NCBI GenBank assembly: GCA_022494885.1
Contig: JAGVSM010002817.1
Span: 62,001-126,000, forward strand
Direction: 5' to 3'
DNA from: Micrasema longulum
Taxonomy: Eukaryota; Arthropoda; Insecta; Trichoptera; Brachycentridae
DNA: 64,000 nucleotides
Under the pieces are notes generated by a model, which was given only the letters and a program-made list of their open reading frames with translations, was not told where the DNA came from and did no database searches. The translations under genes and the position numbers were made by a program. This document shows, piece after piece, positions 32,539 to 41,517 of the stretch. The stretch's first letter is position 1. The number at the start of each line of letters is the position of its first letter.

Positions 32539-32622
32539 TAGTGCGCGGTGTGCGGCGTGCGGTACGCGGCGTGCAGTGCGCGGCGTGCAGTGTGCAGTGC
32601 GCAGTGTGCAGCGCTCGCGGTC
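32539..32622. repeat. GC-rich minisatellite (GTGCAGTGCGC/GCGTGCGG units)
   Basis: About ten degenerate units of GTGYRG type (GTGCGCGGTGTGCGGCGTGC, GTGCAGTGTGCAGTGCGCAG), in which alternating purine-pyrimidine GT/GC steps dominate. Frames across it on both strands (32421-32624, 32548-32754) encode low-complexity Ala/Arg/His/Cys and are artefacts of the repeat. Alternating Y-R sequence of this kind can adopt Z-DNA in principle. Confidence 0.8.
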
Positions 32623-33294
32623 AACGACAGAGATCATTATTTATTGAATAATCTTCCTGCAACACGCACTACTTCCAGCCGGTGCATGGCGTGCAATGAA
32701 CCTGGACTCACTACTCCGCACTATCCTAGAGCGCACTCAACCTCTCACAGTTAATAATATCCTAAAAAACAAATCCGCCCATCCTCCATTTTTAAAAACC
32801 CACTAAATGTACCCGTTTTATATTTTTCCAGCGATCTTAATATTATATACGTTAAAATATTAATATCTTCTTATTCCGTCCTTGCATGAACTCGAAAAAT
32901 CAATGTCGCTGTACTGTTGTAGGTACTTTGACTTATACATCGGAATTTTCTTTTACCCGGTTTAGAAATAACACTGTGCAAAAATCAAATGAATTAAAAA
33001 CATTAATTTCTCAGTGCATAATAATACTGTTCGTTTTTATTTTTATTTTAATGGAAATATTACACAGGGTCTGGATTCTGGATATTTCAAGCGTCTTGCC
33101 GAATGTGCATAAGCGGGTACGACTATTGTCTGATAGTGAGTAATCTTTGTTATGATTTTTTAAAACATATTTTGTAGTCATGTTATATTTATTTTTATAT
33201 AATGAAATCTATCCACCGTTGTTCTTTTTTAGTATTATATATATTTTTTAAACGGTACTACGTGAAACGTATCCACTGTATAAAAATAGGTTTC
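32623..33294. other. Mostly AT-rich DNA; relic of a dispersed repeat
   Basis: 32940-33185 partly resembles 24360-24420 and 25440-25515 (see there). No gene recognised. Confidence 0.35.
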
Positions 33295-33600
33295 GGTGTT
33301 CAACAATGTTTAAGTATGTCCAAATGCTTGCAGACTGGCTGGATTTCCTCCCTAGGGAGTTATTCATATTTAAATTTATTTCAACAGAGAGGGAAAACAT
33401 TTTTGAGAAGGGAATATGGACGTCTAGGCATTTATAGGGCTTATGACCTGTCATTGGCTGGTTTAAGTGGCCACTTTACAAACTGTGTAACATTCACCAT
33501 TCTGCCCATGTTTAAACATCCACATTTCACAAAAGTCAACAGATGGAAGAGTTGCGGAAAAATGTTTTCCCTCTCTGTTGAAATAAATTTTAATAGGTTT
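33295..33600. mobile_element. Foldback element, family E copy 3
   Basis: It starts AACAATGTTTAAGTATGTCC and CTTGCAGACTGGCTGGATTT. The inverted termini are TTTCAACAGAGAGGGAAAAC with ATTTTT (left, about 33365-33400) and the exact inverse AAAAATGTTTTCCCTCTCTG (right, about 33560-33590). Between them lies a single copy of the arm core (TCTAGGCATTTATAGGGC, AAGTGGCCACTTTAC). The 199-codon open frame 33202-33801 runs through it and is not a gene. Confidence 0.75.
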
Positions 33601-33982
33601 TGGTGTATTTGGCCAGAAATTTCTCTTCTGCGAGACAATTTCTTCTACCTTCTACCTGTTCTACATTTTCGCCTTCATATGTTTGGTCCATTGCTTTTGG
33701 ATGAATTTCCGAATATCACTTACCCAACTTGGCTCCCGGAGTTTCAATTTTTTGTTTTACTCGGAAACACGTTGTTTCTTTGTATCATCGGACATGCGTA
33801 ATAATTTTGCTGCCTCTTTGATATTTATCATAAAATGTTTCTTATTTACGTTTGACAATTAAATATTGATTTAAATGATTCTTGTAACTGAAATTACGTA
33901 TCACTCAAAATAAATAAGACCGACTAGAGAATTGAAAAGCTACTAGATATTGTGGTCCATTCTTAACAATCAAGGGCAGAAC
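33601..33982. other. AT-rich DNA without recognised features
   Basis: The open frame inherited from the foldback continues to 33801 without any recognisable domain. Nothing else seen. Confidence 0.4.
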
Positions 33983-34375
33983 AATAAGGAAGTTCAGTGC
34001 TACGTGAAATCGGATACCAAAAATGTTTGCTTACACGCGGTAAAAATTAGAACATTTAATTGTATCGCGAAGCTTCTCTAAAATGTGTGATAAAAATGAT
34101 TTTAAGAAAAACGAACTAGTTTTAAATGACGTCACAAGTTATTCTAAATCCATAAAAGATAGAGTATTGTGATAGATTTCCGGTTTCCGGAAAGCCTCAG
34201 CAATCGGGGCAACTCACCGAAGAAAACTAGTGATGTCACGATCGGAATAATAAAAAAATAAAAAATACTTAGCAATGATATTACAGTGCATACAAATAAG
34301 AATGTTTTTTTTGTTGCTTATTTTGGTAGTCTATCGACAAATAAAAAAATAAACAAACCACTGAACTTCCTCATT
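33983..34375 (+). mobile_element. MITE, family I copy 2 (complete)
   Basis: Terminal repeats AATAAGGAAGTTCAGTG (left) and, from the right, AATGAGGAAGTTCAGTG. Length is 393 bp. The interior has GCGGTAAAAA, TCGCGAAGCTTCTC, ATGACGTCACAAGTT and TCTATCGACAAATAAA. If the ends are taken as A(T/T)AAGG, the flanks are CA and TG, plausibly a mutated TA duplication as seen intact at the 60988 copy. Tc1/mariner-type mobilisation is a reasonable inference. Confidence 0.8.
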
Positions 34376-34634
34376 GCGCCAATTGCCATTCGGATAATGT
34401 GCAAAGGGAACGAAAACCTATAGAAATAGGTTGACTATATAATTATTTATACGTTACTTTGTTTTTATACAAGTATTTTTTGTACTTCGAAGTTCGTTAT
34501 TTTCTCTTATAGATTCAACGATTTACCACTAAGATATATATGGAATAATTTAACAGCTGCAATTTTTACTGAATATATCATATGTACGGACAGATGATTT
34601 ATTTCATGTTTTAATGGTCTTTTACAAGTTCTAT
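34376..34634. other. AT-rich spacer
   Basis: No features recognised. Confidence 0.45.
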
Positions 34635-35166
34635 ATTAACATATTAAAACAGAGATGAAGAACATTTCAGAAAAGGTAATATAAAAGTCTAGGCATCTAC
34701 AGGGCTTATGACCTGTCATTGGCTGGTTAAAATGGCCACTTTACACACTGTGTAACATTCACCATTCTGCCCATATTTGAACATCTATATTCCATCTTCC
34801 ACATTCAATCTTTATTCAAACCTTTATTCAAACCTTTATTCAATAATTCAATCACACGAATCTCACCCGCATAAATAAAGATTTCAGCTCTTTAACTTCA
34901 CAAACATCAACAGATGAAAGAATTCAAGGAATATAGATGTTCAAATATGGGCAGAATGGTGAATGTTACACAGTGTGTAAAGTGGCCACTTAAACCAGCC
35001 AATGACAAGTCATAAGTCCTGTAGATTCCTAGACTTCTATATTACCTTTTCTGAAATGTTCTTCATCTCTGTTTTAATATGTTAATGTTATCAGCTCCCC
35101 GGGGAGTTGAATCCAGTCCTTGTCTACAAAAATTTGGACAAACTCAAAATATTGTTGAGTTCTATA
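34635..35166. mobile_element. Foldback element, family E copy 4 (near-perfect arms)
   Basis: Left arm 34635-34793 and right arm 34928-35086 are inverted copies differing at only a handful of positions over about 159 bp. Both begin ATTAACATATTAAAACAGAG. The central part has a CCTTTATTCAAA 12-bp direct repeat (three units, about 34806-34846), then GAATCTCACCCGCATAAAT. Right of the arm comes TCAGCTCCCCGGGGAGTTGA and the terminal ACAAACTCAAAATATTG block. AGTTCTATATTA occurs at both outer edges (from 34628 and about 35157), a candidate target duplication. Confidence 0.85.
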
Positions 35167-36022
35167 TTATATTATTTACTTGTACGCATGCACTTGGGTA
35201 CTAGTTAAATTTTCAAAAATACTTCACAGAAAGAAGTATTTTTGTGAGTTTTATTAATTTAAAGCGTGGAGCCTTTATCATTACTTATGTACCTACTTAT
35301 TAAATTAAAGTACTATTAAATAACGCTGCCCTAATAGAATGTCACGTAAATAACACGCCTTTTAATAAATAATATTTATCATTATTTTTACGTCTATAAT
35401 ATTTGAATGTTGCTCTTTTTTCTCCTTGTACGTCATATAATGAACAGTAAACAGGTACGTTTTATAATATACTTGCTACATCTAAGAAGTAGATTAACCA
35501 GGATTAGTTTGTCTAAAGTGGAAACATATTGTGATTCTTACGTCTTGAAATCCGTTTTTGAGTTACTCCGGTTATTTTTCTTGTTTGGAATCTCGAGCAT
35601 TCTTTTCAGTAAGTTTCGCCTTCTCGCACCTCGCCCCTCGACCCTCGCCCCTTGCCGCGGGGTTTCATATCAAAAGGTTTTCATCCTAATTGAACTCCCA
35701 CCCCCTCCCCCCTGCCGGCCGCGGCCCTGCCTGCATCCCCGCCGATAGGAGATTATCTTGGTCCTTCAGGGCGCTGCGAGTTTCTCTGTTTTCCCCTACA
35801 CTCAAATCACGTAGTATCGCTGAACTTAATTAGAAGTTTTTTTAGAAGAACGATCGTGTTACATGTTTTTAAGGGTATTGTGAATCACAGAATTTTTAGT
35901 AATAATGTACATAAGACTTTTATCGACTGAGTTAATATAATCACAAGTTTATGCTCGTAGGTGTTAGATTTATGAGATGGATAGTTTTAATATTTAATGC
36001 TTAGAAAGGGTAAAATGAAATC
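35167..36022. other. Unique DNA with a C-rich patch
   Basis: A perfect 12-bp hairpin (CAAAAATACTTC and its inverse) lies at about 35214-35244. At 35630-35750 the sequence is C-rich (CACCCCCTCCCCCCTGCCGG). A 113-codon plus frame (35407-35748) ends in a low-complexity Pro/Arg stretch and is not recognised. Confidence 0.35.
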
Positions 36023-36412
36023 ATGTCTTATAAACAAAATAAACAATTAAATGTAACTGAACTCTTTAAACTAGAATCCTTAAAATTTATTCATAAATTA
36101 GCCACTGATGTTATTGTAGACGAAGAATTAAAACTTGAGAAAAACTGTAGTAAACATGAACACAATACGAGAATATCAGAAAAATATCATACTCAACCTT
36201 TTAAAACGAGAAAAGGACAATCGAGACTAATAAACCATGGACTGAAATTATACAAAAACTACCTGACAAAACTAAACAAAAGACTCAGACAACGTTTATA
36301 AAAGATGTCAAACATATTATTATTAACAGTAGAATGTGAATTTTAAAATATTTTGTTAAATGTATGGAACCGGTAAGGGTTTATCAATAAAAAAAATAAA
36401 TAAAAATAAATA
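36023..36412 (+). pseudogene. CR1/jockey-type LINE C-terminal fragment and 3' end
   Basis: 92 codons from ATG 36023 to TAA 36301 contain LNVTELFKLESLKFIHKLA, HEHNTR, KYHTQPFKTRKGQSRL and HGLKLYKNYL. The order L.V..LF.L....F.HK, then H.YNTR, then (T/S)..G.....LP/YN is the post-RT C-terminal motif of CR1/L2/jockey-type LINE proteins. A 60-bp UTR ends in (AAATA)n at 36389-36412. No RT core. The frame is still open, suggesting a moderately young truncated insertion. Confidence 0.7.
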
Positions 36413-36645
36413 AAAACAAACAAACCATCATGCCGTTTCCCCGTAGGGGTAGGCAGAGAGGATAGAACGCCATATCACTCTGGCTTTGCATACATACCTC
36501 GCTTCCTCTACATTCATACATCTTCTCATGCACGCACGCCGATTATTACTACTTTTGGCATGTCCATCTTCAAGTATTTGATGGACTTGATCGTGCCATG
36601 TCTTTCTCGGTCTTCCTCGTTCTCTGCATCCTAGATCCTTTTAGC
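36413..36645 (-). pseudogene. RTE-like LINE 3' end, minus strand
   Basis: AACAAACAAACCATCATGCCG starts the reverse-complemented (TTTG)n tail. Further in are CGTAGGGGTAGGCAGAGAGG, CTTCAAGTATTTGATGG and CATGTCTTTCTCGGTCTTCC, which decode on the minus strand to fragments like the GRPRKTW.D.I region of RTE proteins. It matches 12690-12985. Its tail touches the tail of the plus-strand LINE at 36412. Confidence 0.65.
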
Positions 36646-37068
36646 CTTAGTTTTTAATTGTTAGTACAAAACAAGACCTGGAACTTTTAATACGAAAATG
36701 TAAATATTTGCTAGAACTGTCAATGTTTTCATCAGTTTTGTTAATTTTATCAATCCACACAAAGATTTTCGATTTGAAGTTTATTTAAACGTTAAATTTT
36801 TTACATGTTGTTTTCCCCATCTCCGCTGTAATATATTATTTAAAAAAAGTTTTTATATTACCATTTACTGTTAAATATGTATTATGAAGTCTTTAAATGT
36901 TTTTCATGATAGCACGTATTCTTGTGATTTTAATTTTGTGTAAAGTTACTCAGAGTTCTTTGTTTTTTTTTTGTTTCCCTCCATTTCAACATTTGTTAGT
37001 ATTACGTTTTTGTTTCTGTATTTACATATTTATTTAGTACCGTAAAATAGTTTTTTAATCATTATATC
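36646..37068. other. AT-rich DNA without recognised features
   Basis: Nothing identified. Confidence 0.45.
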
Positions 37069-37290
37069 AGATGTTACTACTTATATATTAGGAGTATGCC
37101 TTTCGAAGCTGTGTTTTATTATATTGGATGCTACTATTTACACATTAAGAGTGTGCCTTTCGAAGCTGTGTTTTATTATACTGGATGCTACTATTTACAC
37201 ATTAAGAGTGTGCCTTTCGAAGCAGTGTTTTATTATATTGAATGCTACTATTTACACATTAAGAGTGCGCCTTTCGAAGCTGTGTTTTGG
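37069..37290 (+). repeat. 57-bp tandem repeat, about 3.9 copies
   Basis: Units begin GTGCCTTTCGAAGC(T/A)GTG at 37096, 37153, 37210 and 37267, with a diverged partial unit upstream from 37069. Because 57 is a multiple of three, the whole array is one open frame repeating VPFEAVFYYIGCYYLHIKS (37096-37371, 91 codons). Variation between units is at scattered positions. I see no evidence that it is expressed. Confidence 0.9.
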
Positions 37291-37912
37291 CTACACCTAC
37301 TAAAGATACTAACCAGGGTGAAAGTTTCGAAACTTCTATTTAAACCATGTTTTATTTACTTCTTGGGGTAGATCCCAACCTTTGATATGTATCTTACTCT
37401 CTTATTAGTCGCTATGACTCCTAAATCTCGTTTCTGCGAACCTTCAATCTTCACCCCACTGTGTATAATTTCTCTCCCTCGATCCCAATCTCTAGAAATC
37501 ACTATTTTATCATATCGCTACCTACACTAAAATGCATAGCAAATGTATTATTTATTCCTTTTTTCTTTTAAATTTCTTAATTGAAGAAATATTGAGGTTC
37601 AAATATCAATATGTTTTTGGAAATTTGTTAGACTTAACTTAATTTGTTAAAATTTAAACTTAACCTTAAGATTGATATATCACTAGAATTGAGGTATTTA
37701 TTTTCTAATATTTCATATTAATGATAAGTCTTATGTTACAAAAGTATCGCTATTGCGACGTTATTGAGTACTCTAATACATCGGTCTTCCACTAAACTTT
37801 TTTTTAAATTCAATAGGTTTATTATCTTAAAACAGAGCATATGTGCAAAATGTGCCCTATAAAGGGTTAAACTGCCATGGATTAATAAATGCCTATGTAT
37901 ACTTAAATATTT
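37291..37912. other. AT-rich DNA without recognised features
   Basis: No repeat relatives; no frame beyond the tail of the tandem-repeat frame. Confidence 0.45.
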
Positions 37913-38140
37913 ATCCGCCTCGTGGTCAAATGGTCAGCGCATTTGACTACCATGCAAGAGGTCCTGGCATGGTTAGCATGAAATATTTATTTAAAAAGGT
38001 GTTTTTACTTGACTGGCACCTGAAGCGTAAGACTGATCATCTTACTTTCATGTAGCGAAAATGATCACGATGAGCTGAGGTTGGTGTACTAATGCAGTAC
38101 CCTATGCATTATTAGATGCGGAAAGGGAATGTTGATACTG
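37913..38140 (+). mobile_element. tRNA-derived SINE, family A copy 6
   Basis: TCCGCCTCGTGGTCAAATGG supplies the A-box head, then TTTGACTACCATGCAAGAGG. A deletion removes most of the B box (GTCCTGGCATGGTTAGCATG). The body is well kept: GAAATATTTATTTAAAAAGG, CTGGCACCTGAAGCGTAAGA, CTGATCATCTTACTTTCATG, CAGTACCCTATGCATTATTA, ending GATGCGGAAAGGGAATG. Loss of the B box should abolish internal pol III initiation (inference). Confidence 0.8.
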
Positions 38141-38802
38141 ATAGGTGTAACAAGTAATTACCCTTATGAAGTATTTTTTCTTACGTTAAGTATTGCACTG
38201 CCATATTATACTCTCTCCAGATTAATGGTTTTATTAAAGAATGTTCTCTTCTCGAAAATTCTCTATCTCTGTTAAGATGATCATACCTTAAAATGAGAAA
38301 AGTAAGATTTTGATGCAATATCGTTTGAAATCAACTCAATTTACCTTCATGTAAGTTTATTTTTTAATACTACCCAACTCTACCATACTCCTTCTGGAAA
38401 CGAAGTTTAAAAACCATTGGTCGCAGACTGATTTGACTGGCTTAGCTTGGTTCTTTTTTTTCTGCATTATTATTGGAGTGATTAAGGTCTCTCCCCCGCA
38501 AGGGGACTTAGTCACCATGGAGATTTTACAATCCTCACAGATGCATCTCCGATTTCCTCGGGCACGTAATGATTACTTACATTATTTTGCAAGCGCTTCG
38601 ACGTCTTTGTCTTTTTTTGTGATATGACTACCTGCATAATAATAAATTGAATGGCGTTGGCGTAGAATATCTAAAATTATTATTCTTACTTTTGAAAATA
38701 CTTACGAGTTAGCTGAAACTACTTAGTAGCCAGAACCAACGGTTAGAATTGTTGATCAAGGTGAATGAGAGTCACAAAATAACGTTCGTAAGTCATGTAT
38801 GA
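38141..38802. other. AT-rich to mixed DNA
   Basis: A GCAA-loop mini-hairpin (CCCCGCAAGGGG) lies near 38498. The 64-codon frame around it is not recognised. Confidence 0.4.
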
Positions 38803-39065
38803 GTCCGCGCTGCTCGACTGTGGAATCGTCTCCCATCCATTATCAAAGATGTTTCTACAGTATCTCTGTTTAAATCACGCCCGATGGAACATCTCATTTC
38901 TCTTCCTTAATCCTCCCTCCTTTCCTCTCTCTTTATTACGTTTTCCCATTAAATACTAGTATTGATATTAATTCGTTTGGATAAATACAAATATTTCTAT
39001 TTTGGTATGTATTTTGTTTTATTTTCTTATTTTCTCTAAAATACCTTTTGAACCTTAAATAATAA
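38803..39065 (+). pseudogene. LINE C-terminal fragment and 3' end
   Basis: 38803-38910 reads VRAARLWNRLPSIIKDVSTV, then SLFKSRPMEHLISLP and a TAA stop. R.(A/S)RLWN.LP......S...FK..(L/M).HL is the extreme C-terminus shared by jockey/CR1-type insect LINE proteins. A T/C-rich 3' UTR follows to about 39065 and ends in AATAATA. The mariner element begins within 3 bp. The fragment is only 35 codons long, so the subfamily cannot be given. Confidence 0.65.
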
Positions 39066-39067
39066 TA

Positions 39068-40303
39068 GGTTGGGTAAAAAGTAATTTCCTTTTTTATAAA
39101 CTAAATATATCTCGTTCATTATTGGTCACATCGGATCATACGATACGGCGTTGTAAAGGTGTAAGTGTGTACTAAAAACGCGTCTTTGACAGTATTGCGC
39201 TTGGTCGGTTCAGTCATGAACTATCGTGCGTCGAGTATGGAGGTCTCAGAAGAAAGAAATTCGCCATATTTTACTGCCTGAAAGAAAAAAACGCGTCGAA
39301 AGCGACCAAAAAAAATTGCGATGTAAATGGCTTCGATACTCTTTCGGTTCGTGCTGCAGAACAGTAATTCGAGCGATTTCGCTCTGGTATAGTTGAGGTG
39401 AATGATACACCACGCTCTGGCAGGCTTGTCGTCGAAAATTTCGATAAAATAATTGAAAATATCGAGATTGACCGTCATGTTAGCAGTCGTAGCATCGCCC
39501 AGGAGCTGAATATCCACCATAAAACCGTTTTGAACCATTTGTAAAAGGCTGAAGTAAAAAAAGCTCGATGTTTGGGGATCCACACAAGCTGACGCCCATG
39601 AACCGAATTTCCGTCTGTGAATCGCTGCTGAATCACAACAAAGCGACCATTCCTGAAGTGGATGGTGACTGGTGAAGAAAAGTGGGTCATTTACGACAAT
39701 TCCAAGCGACGAAATCGTGGTCGAAAGCCAACGAAGCGGCCCAGACCGTGGCCATGCCAGGACTGACGGCCAGGAAGGTGTTGCTGTGTGTTTGCTGGGA
39801 TTGGCAAGGAATACTCAACTATGAGCTGCTCCCCCTATGGCCAAACGCTCAATTCTGCCCTCTAGTGTGAACAACTCGACCGTTAAAAACTGGCGATCGA
39901 ACAGAAGCGGCCAGCATTGGTAAATAGAGGAATCGTGTTTTATTAGGACATCGCGAGGCTGCACACATCTTTGATGACGCTCCAGAAGCTCCTTGAGCTC
40001 GGATGGGAAGTTCTTATACATCCACCCTATATTCCGGACCTGGCACCAAATGACTACCACCTGTTCTTGTCTATGGCCAACGCGCTTGGGGGTACAAATT
40101 TGGCCTCAATAGAGGCCTGTGAAAATAGGTTGTCCGAGTTTTTTTGCCAATAGGGACAAGGGCTTCTACGAGAGGGGCATTGTGAAGGTGGATTCTCGTT
40201 GGCAACAAGTTATCGAACAGAACGGCTGACTTAACTTAAATCGGATGATTGTAACACTTTTTACGAATAAAGCTAAAAACACAAAATTACTTTTTCCCCA
40301 ACC
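39068..40303 (+). mobile_element. mariner element (Tc1/mariner superfamily), degenerate
   Basis: 1,236 bp with inverted ends GGTTGGGTAAAAAGTAATTT and, from the right, GGTTGGGGAAAAAGTAATTT. TA precedes the left end (39066-39067) and TG, a likely mutated TA, follows the right end. The length is close to the usual 1.3 kb. It contains the recognisable transposase of the next entry. The ends plus MVTGEEKW and PPYIPDLAPNDYHLF identify mariner rather than Tc1 or pogo. Confidence 0.93.
39212..40228 (+). pseudogene. mariner transposase pseudogene (D,D34D type)
   Basis: The N-terminal DNA-binding half is seen as GFDTL-like SVRAAEQ, FERFRSG, DTPRSGR and SRSIAQELNIHHKTVLNHL. The catalytic part is MVTGEEKWVIYDN, CEQLDR, then stop-D-IARLH, LLELGWEVL and PPYIPDLAPNDYHLF. 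Exactly 34 residues lie between the second Asp and the Asp of NDYHLF, as expected for D,D34D. The first catalytic Asp is replaced (GEEKW where GDEKW is usual), a TAG sits just before the second Asp, and several other stops and frameshifts occur. It cannot encode active enzyme. Confidence 0.9.
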
Positions 40304-40413
40304 TGATATAAATAGCACATTTTGTTTAATTGGTTGGAAAAATTGCCATTTTGCAATAAACACCCCAATGTACAAATATATTATGTATAATAAGTTAAAT
40401 ACATAAAAAGACT

Positions 40414-40622
40414 GGCGCCGTGGCGCTGTTGGTTAGACAGTCAACTGTGAAACTTGCGTCGCGGGTTCTATTCTCACCAGCTGCAAGAAAAAAAATCTAA
40501 GAAAATTTTGGCTCGTTTGGTCTGGGTGTTGTGGTGTATTTTTTATAACCTCTTTCCATATCCCCTCTTTCCAACCTGATGACAAGCCTTTACATATAGG
40601 CGTAGCGAGTTATTCCTTTAAA
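40414..40622 (+). mobile_element. tRNA-derived SINE, family C copy 1
   Basis: GGCGCCGTGGCGCTGTTGGT with TAG (A box), GAAACTTGCGTCGCGGGTTC and a slightly mutated B box (GGTTCTATTCTC). The body holds GCAAGAAAAAAAATC, GGTCTGGGTGTTGTGG, CCTGATGACAAGCC and ends near GCGTAGCGAGTTATTCCTTT. The sister copy is 42808-43012. A tRNA origin is clear; which tRNA is not. Confidence 0.8.
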
Positions 40623-41269
40623 TATATTAATTTTTCAAAATATGCATTCTGAATTTGTTTTTATTTTTTACTGTATTGCAACTTATTAAGTTTTGTGTGA
40701 ACACATTGCACGAACCTATTCGTATCATATTATTATGTTCGAACCCACACGCACGCTCTTTTTTTCCTTCGAATCACAAAGAAAAATGCACCAACAATCG
40801 CCTTGAAAGCCGCCCGGTTCATTCTGTTTACAAAATATTATCTTTTGTATCAGCCCGTGTACAAGCTTTCTAGAACAGCTGTTGGATGTACATAAAGGTA
40901 CCGGTGGAATAATATTTAATCATCGCTATTACCCTGGCGGTTTTTTCCAATCTCAAGGACTTGGCTCAGTAGCGAGTAGCGACTGGCGACCAACGACACG
41001 GTACTCGCCATTCCGCATTATAACGTATTGCGTCTTTTTTTCACGTGTCGATGCTTCAGGTAACATTTTTTACTTGTCACTCAATCATTATATGAATATT
41101 ATAACGACTCATTCTCACTTAAACAAGAAAGAATATTGCATATTCTTTGTGGGGTATCTTTAGCCTGACGGTGTCCATTGTTCCCACGATGGACTAACGA
41201 ACATAGTAAAACAACAATTCGGTATTATCAAACACTTTACATCCAAATAAAATATATTTTAGTTATTCA
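40623..41269. other. AT-rich to mixed DNA
   Basis: Frames at 40655-40873 and 40882-41163 have no recognisable domains. Mixed-composition patch at 40960-41010. Confidence 0.4.
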
Positions 41270-41517
41270 GGAGGTAATCTTCAAAAATGGGCTTGTCCAC
41301 TTTAATCGAATTTGAGTAAATGTGACTTAGTTTATGTAATTTTTATATTCAAGCAGAACAGTGAGGGACTTGACCAAATTTTTAATTTAGCAATTTAAAA
41401 TTATTTAATTTTTGTGCAAAAAGAAATGATACTGATAAATTCAAAGCAAATGCGATACTCGAGTTTTAATGTACAAAAATATTCTGAAAAAAAATCTATT
41501 TTAAAAGATTACCTCCA
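41270..41517. mobile_element. MITE with short inverted ends
   Basis: The left end GGAGGTAATCTTCAAAA and the right end (inverse TGGAGGTAATCTTTTAAAA) bound a 248-bp AT-rich, non-coding segment. No second copy in the window and no clear target duplication, so the call rests on the terminal repeats. Confidence 0.55.

Noticed and set aside
32421..32754. Frames on both strands rich in Ala, His, Cys and Arg
   Set aside because: Translation of the GC-rich minisatellite.
33605..33800. Possible LINE coding remnant on the minus strand
   Set aside because: Residues such as KLREPSWVSDIRKFIQKQW looked protein-like, but stops interrupt it and no LINE motif could be aligned.
33202..33801. The longest open frame in the window (199 codons, plus strand)
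   Set aside because: It runs through foldback family E copy 3. Its middle is the translated inverted repeat, and the rest has no recognisable domain. Chance openness.
37096..37290. CRISPR-like array of repeats
   Set aside because: Contiguous 57-bp units without distinct spacers in a eukaryotic context. An ordinary tandem repeat.
39221..39690. Minus-strand frames of 71 and 120 codons
   Set aside because: Antisense shadows of the mariner transposase pseudogene.
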